This document shows positions 1 to 6,426 of a DNA stretch of 48,346 bases, piece after piece. The notes under the pieces were generated by a model. That model was not told the origin of the DNA. It saw only the letters and a list, made by a program, of their open reading frames with translations, and searched no databases. Position numbers and translations under genes: made by a program. Position 1 is the stretch's first letter, and each line of letters begins with the position of its first letter. The stretch is taken from IMG/VR virus record IMGVR_UViG_3300049793_000114, positions 1-48,346 of that record. The stretch is one strand, 5' to 3'. Source of the stretch: a virus.

Positions 1-68
1 TTAAGCTCTTCGTACGTGCGGGTATTGTTGGCATTGTTGGTGCTGGTATTGTGGGTGCTATTATCCAT
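1..68 (-). CDS. small hypothetical protein, N-terminal part, open at window edge
   Basis: On the minus strand an ATG at 68-66 opens a frame that runs without a stop off position 1. If the window is circular it continues at 48346 and stops at 48307, giving a 35-residue protein rich in Asn and Thr at the N-terminus with a charged C-terminus. An in-frame ATG at 116-114 would give 51 residues. Neither start has a clear Shine-Dalgarno sequence. It lies in the same orientation as both flanking gene groups. Function unknown. The reading depends on the ends really joining. Confidence 0.35.
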   Translation of the reverse strand, partial: MDNSTHNTSTNNANNTRTYEEL

Positions 69-189
69 ATGATCGGTCAAATGTGTGTTGTTGAGGTAGT
101 TTTGGTAGCATAACATAATTAATTAATTAAATGTGCGGTATTTTATGGGACGCTTAGTTAATTATGGTAATAGTTGCTTACAGGGAAGT

Positions 190-315
190 TTATTAGTAAA
201 TTAGGAGTATTAGTACACAAAAGCTTCAATATATTAAATAATTCACGCACGAAATTTTTGCTACATGTAATTAATTAATATATTTATTTTTACCACCTTC
301 CTAATTTACTAATAA
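190..315. repeat. 17-bp perfect inverted repeat, 92-nt spacer
   Basis: TTATTAGTAAATTAGGA at 190-206 is the exact reverse complement of TCCTAATTTACTAATAA at 299-315. The spacer of 92 nt is itself AT-rich and includes partly palindromic AATATATTAA / TTAATATATT-like tracts. The arms are longer than chance would readily give in a region this short. It may be an origin, an operator pair or a long RNA stem. Confidence 0.75.
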
Positions 316-463
316 TACTAATAACTACTACTATTACTACTATATACCTATATAAACCCATACAAGGGTAAGCACTCACGAACCTACTAATTTTTCCTAA
401 CAAAACTAATTTTTTGGAAGCGCCTACTAACATGAACACACTCTTATCACGCTAAAATTCGTC

Positions 464-489
464 AATGCAATCTATTTCTAAATTGCATT
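464..489 (-). terminator. stem-loop downstream of the 82-aa gene
   Basis: AATGCAAT (464-471) pairs with ATTGCATT (482-489) around a 10-nt loop. It sits 23 nt beyond the stop of the leftward gene at 512-760. There is no long U tract on the minus strand, so it may be a weak terminator or a processing or stability hairpin. Confidence 0.4.
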
Positions 490-511
490 AGCTAATTTTC
501 ATCAGCAATAA

Positions 512-760
512 TTAACGGCGTGCAGCAATTTCCTCAACAGTTGCCAGCATACCTTTGCTTTCGTCAACACGCGCTAAATCGCGACGACGTTGTTCTAATC
601 GAGCAATTCTTGTACGCAATTTGCTTACTTCAGCATCGAAATGTTCCTTGGCGGATTGTGCATTCAACAGCTCCAGGTTTGCTTGCTGCAACATTTGCTC
701 AGCAATAACGTCTGGATTTGGGCTACCGGGCCAGAAAATTCCTTTGATCGCTTTAATCAT
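512..760 (-). CDS. hypothetical coiled-coil protein, 82 aa
   Basis: The ATG at 760 is preceded by AAGGAA at good spacing. After a short hydrophobic, Pro-containing N-terminus, residues about 18-70 are a charged helix with heptad-like Leu/Ile/Ala spacing (for example QANLELLNAQ, LRTRIARLEQRR), predicting a coiled coil. No enzyme motif is visible. It is the last well-supported gene of the leftward group of small proteins and is flanked on both sides by stem-loops. Function unknown; probably an early accessory or oligomerising protein. Confidence 0.75.
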   Translation of the reverse strand: MIKAIKGIFWPGSPNPDVIAEQMLQQANLELLNAQSAKEHFDAEVSKLRTRIARLEQRRRDLARVDESKGMLATVEEIAARR

Positions 761-789
761 GATTATTCCTTATTGGATTAACTAAATTG

Positions 790-818
790 AAAATGGACGC
801 TGATTGGGCGTCCATTTT
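790..818 (-). terminator. intrinsic terminator-like hairpin, 11-bp stem
   Basis: AAAATGGACGC (790-800) and GCGTCCATTTT (808-818) form a perfect 11-bp stem with a 7-nt loop. On the minus strand the stem ends in TTTT followed by CAATTTAG, as for a rho-independent terminator. It lies between the leftward genes at 845-1453 and 512-760. Confidence 0.7.
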
Positions 819-844
819 GTGGTCATACAGCTGCATTGCTGGGC

Positions 845-1453
845 TTATTTAACTTCTGGGACACCTTCATACTGCCCGGCAACTTGGTGAACTGCATGGA
901 TTTTAGGCAAACGACCAGAAACACCGTTGAACTGCCTCCAGCGAGCGTACTGGGTCTTGATTGTATGGTCGTTGACACCTTTGACATCTTCGTGACCCTT
1001 TAGCAAGGCAATTGGGCAAACACCGTGGATTTCAGCACTGATTGCATCCGCAGCTGCCCAGATTTTACCGCAGAGGGTGGATGTAGCTGGGCGAGTAACC
1101 TCGTTTTGCTGGATCTTTTCAGCTTTAACTTTGGACGCTTTAGCACTTGCTGGTGTTACTTGAATGCCGAATTTTGCTTCCAGTTCTGCTTTTGCTGCAA
1201 GGAACTCAGCGGACAGAACTGGCGGGGTGCCAACTGCTGGCGCAACCGGTGCGCTGAGTTGTTGCACAGCGAAATCCATCGCATTGCGTGGTGGAGTAGC
1301 ACGGCGTTCAGCGTGGCGTTGTTCCTCACTGATTTTATGTGCTGCTTCATTAGCCAAGGCGTCTTTGCCCAGGACTGCGGCAACTTTTGCTTCTTGCGCT
1401 TTGGTAAGTTTCTTACCTGCGGGCTTGCTGGTAGCTTTTGATGTGGAAGGCAT
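845..1453 (-). CDS. basic Ala/Lys-rich protein with C-terminal HTH-like domain, 202 aa
   Basis: The ATG at 1453 follows AAAGGAA. The N-terminal third is basic and rich in Lys, Ala and Thr and probably disordered; the middle is Pro/Ala-rich. The last ~75 residues form a compact domain starting at CGKIWAAADAIS and containing GVNDHTIKTQYARWRQFNG. This matches, in spacing and key residues (Asn, Thr, Thr-Gln-aromatic, Lys/Arg-Trp), the C-terminus of the 145-residue protein at 2615-3052. Such a pattern suggests a small DNA-binding helical domain. The coding sequence is GC-richer than the intergenic DNA around it. Exact function unknown. Confidence 0.8.
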   Translation of the reverse strand: MPSTSKATSKPAGKKLTKAQEAKVAAVLGKDALANEAAHKISEEQRHAERRATPPRNAMDFAVQQLSAPVAPAVGTPPVLSAEFLAAKAELEAKFGIQVTPASAKASKVKAEKIQQNEVTRPATSTLCGKIWAAADAISAEIHGVCPIALLKGHEDVKGVNDHTIKTQYARWRQFNGVSGRLPKIHAVHQVAGQYEGVPEVK

Positions 1454-1571
1454 GGTAATTCCTTTAAAGAAAGATTACAACATGGCGAAATTGCAATGTT
1501 GCTTAATAGTACGTCTGTTTGAAAATTTCAACTGACGCTTAATGGTAACAAAGGCGCGTCAGGTTGCCTAA

Positions 1572-1612
1572 TTGATTGTTGCTATCAACTTTTTAGGGTT
1601 AATAGCAATCAA
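1572..1612 (-). terminator. interrupted stem-loop downstream of the 54-aa gene
   Basis: TTGATTG (1572-1578) pairs with CAATCAA (1606-1612), continuing as CTAT (1582-1585) with ATAG (1602-1605) after a 3-nt bulge. It abuts the stop codon of the leftward 54-residue gene. It may be a weak terminator or an RNA-processing hairpin. Confidence 0.4.
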
Positions 1613-1613
1613 C

Positions 1614-1778
1614 TTATTTAGATGCAGCAAGCATCTCCCGTTTATGCTGGGACTTACCTTGGTTCTTAATGCTGCCAAAGTTAAGTGACGTTTTGCCGGC
1701 AGCTTTACCAGCTTTGTGCTGTGTGGTTACTTCGCGGGCTTGTGCGATACGTTTTGCATTTTTGGAATTACGTGACAT
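1614..1778 (-). CDS. small highly basic protein, 54 aa
   Basis: I chose the ATG at 1778 because AAGGAG lies 7 nt upstream; an upstream in-frame start at 1811 has no such site. The product is dominated by Lys, Arg, Gln, Ser and Ala (MSRNSKNAKRIAQ...), with no hydrophobic core, so it is probably disordered or folds on nucleic acid. It lies between two stem-loops in the leftward early group. Small basic early phage proteins often bind nucleic acid or a host enzyme, but no target can be named. Confidence 0.7.
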   Translation of the reverse strand: MSRNSKNAKRIAQAREVTTQHKAGKAAGKTSLNFGSIKNQGKSQHKREMLAASK

Positions 1779-1820
1779 GTGTTGCTCCTTAGAAAGAGGG
1801 TTATAGCCCAAAGTGGACTC

Positions 1821-1848
1821 GATTAGATACTATTGCTAATATCTAATC
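1821..1848 (-). terminator. stem-loop, 9-bp perfect stem
   Basis: GATTAGATA (1821-1829) and TATCTAATC (1840-1848) form a perfect stem with a 10-nt loop. It lies 8 nt beyond the stop of the gene at 1857-2024 and upstream of the next leftward gene. No strong U tract follows. Confidence 0.45.
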
Positions 1849-1856
1849 AAATTGCT

Positions 1857-2024
1857 TTAGACCAATGCATTGACGTGCTGCTTCCAGAAGTCTGGTTCTT
1901 CGACCAGCTTGAGTTCAGTCGGTTTTACCATCTTGTCGTGAACAAGAGATTTTAAGAACTTAACGCGCTCTTCAGCGTTAGGGAATTCATCACGATGCGA
2001 TTTGTATTCAGTGAACAGGCACAC
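1857..2024 (-). CDS. small hypothetical protein with GTG start, 55 aa
   Basis: A GTG at 2024-2022 is preceded, 7 nt upstream on the minus strand, by a full AAGGAG site that overlaps the stop of the preceding gene. The frame stays open for 55 codons to TAA at 1859-1857. The product begins MCLFTEYKSHRDEFPNAEER and ends WKQHVNALV. It is acidic/amphipathic and looks like a small globular helical protein. It is easily missed because it is short and lacks ATG. It is the third gene of a tight cluster with the genes at 2190-2282 and 2035-2193. Function unknown. Confidence 0.75.
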   Translation of the reverse strand: MCLFTEYKSHRDEFPNAEERVKFLKSLVHDKMVKPTELKLVEEPDFWKQHVNALV

Positions 2025-2034
2025 GTTAATCTCC

Positions 2035-2193
2035 TTAGATTATGAATTGCATCCAATTTGGGGCTGTCATCAACATCACAACAATTGCGACAGTAATGAT
2101 AATTAATTCTGGGCCAGATAGTGGATGGTAGATTGGTGTTTCCTTATCCAATGCATCCAGCCTTTCTTCAAGGATTTGTTTGTTGGTTTTCAT
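2035..2193 (-). CDS. small single-TM protein, 52 aa
   Basis: The start is the ATG at 2193 because it overlaps the stop of the upstream 30-codon gene as ATGA, a translational-coupling arrangement; the longer frame reaching 2244 would need a TTG start without a ribosome site. Residues 1-28 are charged and helical; residues about 29-46 (ELIIITVAIVVMLMTAP) are a transmembrane segment, so the N-terminus is probably cytoplasmic. No family recognised. Confidence 0.7.
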   Translation of the reverse strand: MKTNKQILEERLDALDKETPIYHPLSGPELIIITVAIVVMLMTAPNWMQFII

Positions 2194-2282
2194 TTTTGCA
2201 CCATTGGAAGCCATGTCGGGGCAAAGATAAAGATTGTCCAGCAAACGAACAAGACAGCTGTAGCGAATTTGGATTTAGTCAT
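2190..2282 (-). CDS. very small membrane peptide, 30 aa
   Basis: The ATG at 2282 has AGGAGA 6-7 nt upstream. The product (MTKSKFATAVLFVCWTIFIF followed by APTWLPMVQK) is a single hydrophobic helix after a basic N-terminus, typical of a one-span membrane peptide. Its TGA overlaps the ATG of the next gene by the ATGA arrangement, so the two membrane peptides are probably made together. They may form a two-component membrane factor. Function unknown. Confidence 0.65.
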   Translation of the reverse strand: MTKSKFATAVLFVCWTIFIFAPTWLPMVQK

Positions 2283-2310
2283 TTTAATTCTCCTATAGTT
2301 GGTGCGGCAT

Positions 2311-2383
2311 GCACCCATAAATACACTAGGCACGCTGTAGTGCTGCGCAATGTGCTTATGGGTGCTAACCCATGCGGGTTAGC
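2311..2383. repeat. overlapping inverted repeats
   Basis: GCACCCATAA (2311-2320) pairs with TTATGGGTGC (2356-2365). The right arm overlaps a second perfect hairpin, GCTAACCC (2364-2371), loop ATGC, GGGTTAGC (2376-2383). The two stems cannot form together in full, so the RNA could switch between them. Confidence 0.6.
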
Positions 2384-2549
2384 TTTAAAGCGTGCTATGT
2401 GCGGGTTTATCCAGAAGTAGTACAGGGACAGCGTAACGAGTACGCGGTTATGTACGTTGCATAGCATTAAGACATCGAATTGTTAGGGAACTGATTGTGC
2501 TACTACGTGCGTTATGACGTAGGGTGTTACATCTACTTATGTTACTGGA

Positions 2550-2585
2550 TACATATAAGCGTACTATATGGTGCGCTTATATGTA
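2550..2585 (-). terminator. 12-bp perfect stem-loop downstream of the 145-aa gene
   Basis: TACATATAAGCG (2550-2561) pairs exactly with CGCTTATATGTA (2574-2585) around a 12-nt loop. It lies 29 nt beyond the stop of the leftward gene at 2615-3052. There is no U tract on the minus strand, so a processing or stability role is as likely as termination. Confidence 0.45.
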
Positions 2586-2614
2586 CGCGCTGTCAAGCAG
2601 CGCCGTACTGTTGT

Positions 2615-3052
2615 TTATTCGTCGCCTGTGCTGTCTGTTGTATCTGTGCCTACTGGTGCTTGTTTGTTCAACTTCTGCCACTTAGCAAATTGTGTCGCGG
2701 CTGTTGCTGGGTTGATACCTTGTGCGATAGCTGCTGCAAGGGTGGCGGCGCGGGTACGGTGGATGTCTGCCAGTGCATGTACTACCTTGCACGCACCCGC
2801 TTGTGCGGAGGGGGCATGCTGCTGTGCTGTACGTACTGCACGGATGCTTTGTGTAGGTGCTGGCATACCGTACTGTGCGGCAAGCTGTTGGACCTCTTGC
2901 ATGTAGGCAACCTGCTTAGCCTGGTATGCTGCTGCCTTGCGTGCGTTGCGCTGTGCCGCACGGACGTTGTTGGCTATTGCTGTATTGGCTTGTTGCACTG
3001 CTGCTATGCGTGCTTGACGGGTGGAATTGGTAGCTTTGGTTGACTTGGCCAT
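2615..3052 (-). CDS. Ala/Gln-rich basic protein with C-terminal HTH-like domain, 145 aa
   Basis: The ATG at 3052 has AAGGAG upstream; the frame extends to 3103 without a site. The protein begins MAKSTKATNSTRQARIAA and continues as a long Ala/Gln/Arg helix. The C-terminal ~45 residues (from ACKVVHALADI to GINPATAATQFAKWQKLN) resemble the C-terminus of the 202-residue protein at 845-1453. It is the first gene leftward of the divergent control region, so probably among the first expressed. A DNA- or nucleoid-binding role is an inference. An open frame on the opposite strand here is a shadow. Confidence 0.8.
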   Translation of the reverse strand: MAKSTKATNSTRQARIAAVQQANTAIANNVRAAQRNARKAAAYQAKQVAYMQEVQQLAAQYGMPAPTQSIRAVRTAQQHAPSAQAGACKVVHALADIHRTRAATLAAAIAQGINPATAATQFAKWQKLNKQAPVGTDTTDSTGDE

Positions 3053-3732
3053 TTCATTACTCCTTAAAGGTGAAGTGCGGGTTGCACACCTATATATTAG
3101 CAAGTGCTGGACCAGCTTTGATTGATTTTAAAATGCTATATAAATCAATGACTTAGCGGATGGGTGTTGATGGTCTATTACTTGCTAGTACAAATTATGT
3201 CGGCCTAAATGTGGCACTAACGGCCGATAAGTGGCCTGTTGCTATATAGTAACGTTGGATATAAGAATGATTGGACGGGTGGAATGTTTCCGTAAGTAAA
3301 TCGGGATGTGAGTCCTTCCTGGGTCGGGTTGGGGCAATATCCCATGAACCTACACCATCCTCACCCTTCTGTCTATCATGTTTCTAGATAGATACTCACC
3401 CCGTAAGAAAAAATAAAAATAATACTATCCTACTTATCATATGTATAAAAAATCCTGGAAAATATACATGTCATCTATCATGTGTATACATTTCGCTATT
3501 TCCTATACGAATCCACCCACAAACTATTCCACTAAAATAATCTACTTGCACACCATAACCTTTTGCTTTATATTACTACTTGCGCTACCAAACAACGCAA
3601 CCGTAAAGGATGCGATACTGCCCAAGCCTCAGTCCCCAAGACCACAGGAATATGCAGTAAGTTCGGTAGCGCTCCCTATTCCATCATACCAGCTATACTT
3701 ACAGCTATACTCTCACGTTAAGGATTACCGTC
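3053..3732. other. divergent control region
   Basis: Leftward genes begin at 3052 and rightward genes at 3733, so both transcripts should start here. Weak rightward sigma70-like elements can be drawn, such as TTGCTA (3182-3187), 17 nt, CTAAAT (3205-3210). Leftward, TGCTAATAT near 3095-3105 resembles an extended -10. The region also has an inverted repeat at 3121-3149, a TCTATC/GATAGA palindrome near 3372-3393, and two copies of a TATCATRTGTATA-like element (about 3436-3448 and 3477-3489). A frame at 3441-3842 lacks a ribosome site and is not called. Confidence 0.5.
3121..3149. repeat. 8-bp inverted repeat in the divergent region, possible operator
   Basis: ATTGATTT (3121-3128) and AAATCAAT (3142-3149) are separated by 13 nt. 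It sits about 70 nt upstream of the first leftward gene, where an operator or leader hairpin would lie. Confidence 0.4.
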
Positions 3733-4200
3733 ATGCAATCACTGCCTTACTTTTACGCCTTGATTACCTCCATTATTGCCCTAACAATCTTTATCTATGT
3801 ATTCCTCACGCTAGTCGACAAAATTGTAGCATCCCGTGCTAAGTCACATATTGCGCACCTTACCCGTAAACTATTAAATACACAGCAACAACTCCAGTCC
3901 GCAGAAAAGCAAGTCCGCTTATTCCGTGCAGAGCTTGCTAAGTCTGCCAAGTATTACATTGAGCCCACCGACTACACGCCCTCACTACACCACCCTCTTA
4001 ATCAAGAAGCACTTAATCAAAAAGCTCGTAAGATTATCGAAGATAGCCCACTTTACGGCCCTGATGGTTTGCTGCGTAATTACCCTTTCCGTACCACAAA
4101 CCCATATACTCAAGAACACCTGGATATCGATTTCCCACAAGGATACCACCCAGGCCAAATAATTATCCCGAAACAACCAGACGATCCCAAGTCGGAATAA
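3733..4200 (+). CDS. membrane-anchored coiled-coil protein, 155 aa
   Basis: The ATG at 3733 has AAGGA 8 nt upstream. Residues about 9-28 are a strongly hydrophobic N-terminal helix (ALITSIIALTIFIYVFLTLV). Residues about 33-75 are a charged helix with heptad spacing, followed by a Pro/Tyr-rich C-terminus. The topology suggests an inner-membrane anchor with a soluble C-terminal part. It is the first gene of the rightward group. No family recognised. Confidence 0.75.
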   Translation: MQSLPYFYALITSIIALTIFIYVFLTLVDKIVASRAKSHIAHLTRKLLNTQQQLQSAEKQVRLFRAELAKSAKYYIEPTDYTPSLHHPLNQEALNQKARKIIEDSPLYGPDGLLRNYPFRTTNPYTQEHLDIDFPQGYHPGQIIIPKQPDDPKSE

Positions 4201-4246
4201 ATTCTCACCAGCTCACAGTTGTGTGGTTAACCAATAAGGATCCCTT

Positions 4247-4459
4247 ATGAATCGTTTCTATACCCAACTTTTGCTTTTTGGTTCACTTATATTGAATGTT
4301 CTTTTGTTGCTTTCTTTGGCAGCATTTCTTCAAACTCAAACTAACCAAACTAATCAACCTAAACCAAATTCAACACCGTCTACATGTAAAGGAGTCCCAA
4401 ATGAAACAATACCTCAACCTACTCTCCCAAATCCTCAACGAAGGAATTCAGCAGCCTAA
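4247..4459 (+). CDS. small single-TM protein, 70 aa
   Basis: The ATG at 4247 is preceded by AAGGA. Residues about 7-29 are a hydrophobic helix (LLLFGSLILNVLLLLSLAAF); the rest is polar, rich in Gln, Asn, Pro and Thr. The 3' end overlaps the thymidylate synthase gene by 59 nt in another frame, so the two are probably translated from one message. Function unknown. Confidence 0.6.
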   Translation: MNRFYTQLLLFGSLILNVLLLLSLAAFLQTQTNQTNQPKPNSTPSTCKGVPNETIPQPTLPNPQRRNSAA

Positions 4460-5294
4460 CCGTACAGGTATTGATACTCTTACTTTGCCAGGCGCAATGT
4501 TGAAGTTTGATTTACGTGACGGCTTCCCTGCGGTTACTACCAAGAAGCTGGCTTTTAATCAAGTGAAGGGTGAACTATGCGGATTTTTGGAAGGTGCGAC
4601 ATCTGCTAAAAGATTTCGTGAGCTCGGCTGCACCATTTGGGATCAAAACGCTAACGAGAATCAAACTTGGCTGTCTAATCAGTCTCGTTTATGTGAAGAT
4701 GATCTTGGTAAAATTTATGGTTTTCAGTGGCGTAATTTTGACGGCTGTTTATTTGATGGGGATCTTCACCCACAAAAGTATGGTGTCGACCAGATCGAAA
4801 AGGCACTTAATACCCTGCGGAATGATCCTGAATCTCGGCGTAATATAGTCTCTGCTTGGAATCCAAAACAATTGGGTGAAATGGCACTTCCACCTTGTCA
4901 TGTGATGTTTCAACTGTTGGTTCATCCAAGCACCAATACCCTTCACATGTGCATGTATCAGCGTAGCTGCGATATGTTCCTCGGCGTGCCGTTCAACATT
5001 GCTTCCTATGCACTTTTGCTATCCTTATTCTCACAATGGTCTGGTTACACACCGGGTACACTCACAATGTTCTTGGCTGATGCGCATATTTATGTAAACC
5101 ATGTCGCCCAAGTACACGAACAACTTCTGCGCGATCCGCTTCCGCTGCCAAGACTTTGGTTAGAAAGTAAGGCTCCTCCAGAACACATCCAGCAATTACC
5201 AATTGATGTTTTAATCAGTTCTTTGGATCCGAAGAAAATCCATTTACTTGACTATCAACACCACCCTGCAATTCGTGCGCCAATGGCTGTCTAA
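4401..5294 (+). CDS. thyA: thymidylate synthase
   Basis: Thymidylate synthase methylates dUMP to dTMP with methylene-tetrahydrofolate. The catalytic Cys lies in LPPCHVMFQ, followed by QRSCDMFLGVPFNIASYALL and DAHIYVNHVAQVHEQL, which match ThyA. RRNIVSAWNP upstream carries the phosphate-binding Arg pair. The Asn in PFNIASY, which recognises the uracil ring, is kept, so a dCMP hydroxymethylase is unlikely. At 297 residues it is slightly longer than E. coli ThyA. I chose the ATG at 4401 because AAAGGAG lies just upstream; the frame is open to 4296. It supplies dTMP for phage DNA synthesis. Confidence 0.95.
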   Translation: MKQYLNLLSQILNEGIQQPNRTGIDTLTLPGAMLKFDLRDGFPAVTTKKLAFNQVKGELCGFLEGATSAKRFRELGCTIWDQNANENQTWLSNQSRLCEDDLGKIYGFQWRNFDGCLFDGDLHPQKYGVDQIEKALNTLRNDPESRRNIVSAWNPKQLGEMALPPCHVMFQLLVHPSTNTLHMCMYQRSCDMFLGVPFNIASYALLLSLFSQWSGYTPGTLTMFLADAHIYVNHVAQVHEQLLRDPLPLPRLWLESKAPPEHIQQLPIDVLISSLDPKKIHLLDYQHHPAIRAPMAV

Positions 5295-5349
5295 TAATTC
5301 AACATTTTAACAACGACTTAACAACAACTTAAACTCTTAGAGGTATAAA

Positions 5350-5562
5350 ATGAAACCACATGATCCAATCCTAATCCAACAAGTTGCCAATGGTGTGATC
5401 GTTAGCCCAGCTCCTACTTATAGGCAGGACACCTGTTCGCCAACTTTTATTGCGGATCAACTTGTATTTCAAGACCCGAACGATTTCCGTGATTTTGTGT
5501 TGTCTCATTTTAATTTTGCTCAACCCAAAGATTTGATGTATAAACCTCAAGCGGGTAAGTAA
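5350..5562 (+). CDS. hypothetical protein, 70 aa
   Basis: The ATG at 5350 follows TTAGAGG. The small protein mixes hydrophobic and acidic residues (IVSPAPTYRQD, FQDPNDFRDFVLSHFNF) and has no membrane segment. It sits between thyA and the 100-residue P-loop-like protein with a 3-nt gap to the latter. Function unknown. Confidence 0.7.
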   Translation: MKPHDPILIQQVANGVIVSPAPTYRQDTCSPTFIADQLVFQDPNDFRDFVLSHFNFAQPKDLMYKPQAGK

Positions 5563-5565
5563 ATC

Positions 5566-5868
5566 ATGCGATACCATCCAGATGAAGAGCGCGGTACAGG
5601 GCGGACAACAAAGCAACTCGAGCAGGCTCCTTTAGGTGCGCTTTTTATTTGGAGTAACCCGCATATTGAATATCCAACTCGAATTGCTCGTTCACTCAAT
5701 CGTTTAGATATTACGATTATCGGTTCAAATATCTTAGAACGTCCTGAGCAATTATCAGGTTTGATGTTCACAGCTTTAGTATTGGATCATGGTTTAATGC
5801 TTAAAACTTTGGAACAGAGTTACGCGCTCGACCTGATTCGTGCGCGTTGCAGAATCCCACAACAATAA
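5566..5868 (+). CDS. hypothetical protein with GTGRTT motif, 100 aa
   Basis: Residues 9-16 read RGTGRTTK, resembling the start of a P-loop, followed by a predicted beta strand (GALFIWSNP) and a helix (YPTRIARSL). This N-terminal pattern (GRTT..., then a hydrophobic strand ending in a turn) recurs in small phage proteins that look like reduced P-loop folds. No Walker B or other ATPase motif is clear, so activity is doubtful. Translation probably couples with the gene ending at 5562. Confidence 0.65.
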   Translation: MRYHPDEERGTGRTTKQLEQAPLGALFIWSNPHIEYPTRIARSLNRLDITIIGSNILERPEQLSGLMFTALVLDHGLMLKTLEQSYALDLIRARCRIPQQ

Positions 5869-5900
5869 TCAAGTAGCCAACTCTTAAAGGACTATGTATA

Positions 5901-6194
5901 ATGAAACCAACAACCACAACATCTAACCAACCGCAACACCAGCAGGATCCACATAGACGGGATCCACAGGAGACAGGTGTCATGGCTAAGCAGAGTGCAA
6001 ATGAACTCGAGATCCAAAAGCAAGCGAGAGCTACCTCTTGGGCTTTCACATTGCCTCCGGACGACTGTATTAATAACCCAATGCAATTACTGACAACAAT
6101 GGGCGTGTCTGTGCGTGGTTATTGGGATGGCGATCTAGGTGACCATTTTGTTGCATGGTCTTTGGAACTTCAATTCCCGCAAATGGTGCATTGA
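5901..6194 (+). CDS. hypothetical protein, 97 aa
   Basis: The ATG at 5901 follows AAAGGAC; a second in-frame ATG at 5982 has AGGAGA upstream, so a shorter 70-residue form may be made. The N-terminal 27 residues are Thr/Gln/His/Asp-rich low-complexity sequence, the rest a small globular domain with aromatic residues (GYWDGDLGDHFVAWSLE). The stop overlaps the next start as TGATG. Function unknown. Confidence 0.65.
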   Translation: MKPTTTTSNQPQHQQDPHRRDPQETGVMAKQSANELEIQKQARATSWAFTLPPDDCINNPMQLLTTMGVSVRGYWDGDLGDHFVAWSLELQFPQMVH

Positions 6195-6394
6195 TGGCTA
6201 CGCAGGCGCAAACTGTTGCGCAGATAAGTCTAATGACACTTGAAACGAATTTTCTCAACTTCTGTGAAGAAGAGCAAAATGAAATTGCAAACGTTCGTGT
6301 GATCTTAAGAGAACTAATTGCCAAGTACCGCTCTAGTGCTGAACTAGCAATCATTGCAGCAGGTTTTGAAATTGCAATTAAAGAAAAACAATAA
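6194..6394 (+). CDS. small helical protein, 66 aa
   Basis: The start is the ATG at 6194, overlapping the upstream stop by one base (TGATG), which implies re-initiation; a longer frame from 6155 is unlikely. The protein is mostly helical with acidic and Ala-rich stretches (NFCEEEQNEIANVRVILRE). No motif recognised. Confidence 0.65.
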   Translation: MATQAQTVAQISLMTLETNFLNFCEEEQNEIANVRVILRELIAKYRSSAELAIIAAGFEIAIKEKQ

Positions 6395-6426
6395 CAATTA
6401 ATTTGTCCGTTTAGAAAGGAAGAAGT

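Larger units (their letters stand above)
117..511. other. AT-rich intergenic region with inverted repeats
   Basis: I see no convincing gene in this stretch. It is very AT-rich, with TTAATTAATTAA-type runs, a 17-bp perfect inverted repeat (190-206 and 299-315) and a stem-loop at 464-489. It lies within the leftward gene group, between the 82-residue protein and the small frame at the window edge. It could hold a promoter, a replication origin or a processed leader. Nothing decides between these. Confidence 0.5.
2283..2614. other. intergenic region with several hairpins
   Basis: No gene with a ribosome site is visible on either strand. The region holds a 10-bp inverted repeat (2311-2320 with 2356-2365), an 8-bp stem with a 4-nt loop (2364-2371 with 2376-2383) and a 12-bp stem (2550-2561 with 2574-2585). 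It separates the 145-residue gene from the downstream membrane-peptide operon. It may contain a leftward promoter, but no good -35/-10 pair stands out. Confidence 0.55.

Noticed and set aside
1-113. Rightward frame of 36 codons with Gly/Ile/Val-rich sequence ending at 113
   Set aside because: It runs opposite to both flanking gene groups and has no visible start; the minus-strand frame joins across the window ends. It cannot be fully excluded as the end of a membrane protein.
2495-3043. Cys-rich 182-codon rightward frame
   Set aside because: It lies antisense to the well-supported 145-aa gene, has no ribosome site and has improbable composition.
3441-3842. 133-codon rightward frame before the first rightward gene
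   Set aside because: No ribosome site, and it overlaps the better-supported gene at 3733 by 110 nt. A hydrophobic stretch near residue 45 makes a real small gene just possible.
4401-5294. Possible dCMP hydroxymethylase rather than thymidylate synthase
   Set aside because: The Asn in PFNIASY that recognises dUMP is retained; hydroxymethylases for dCMP have Asp there.
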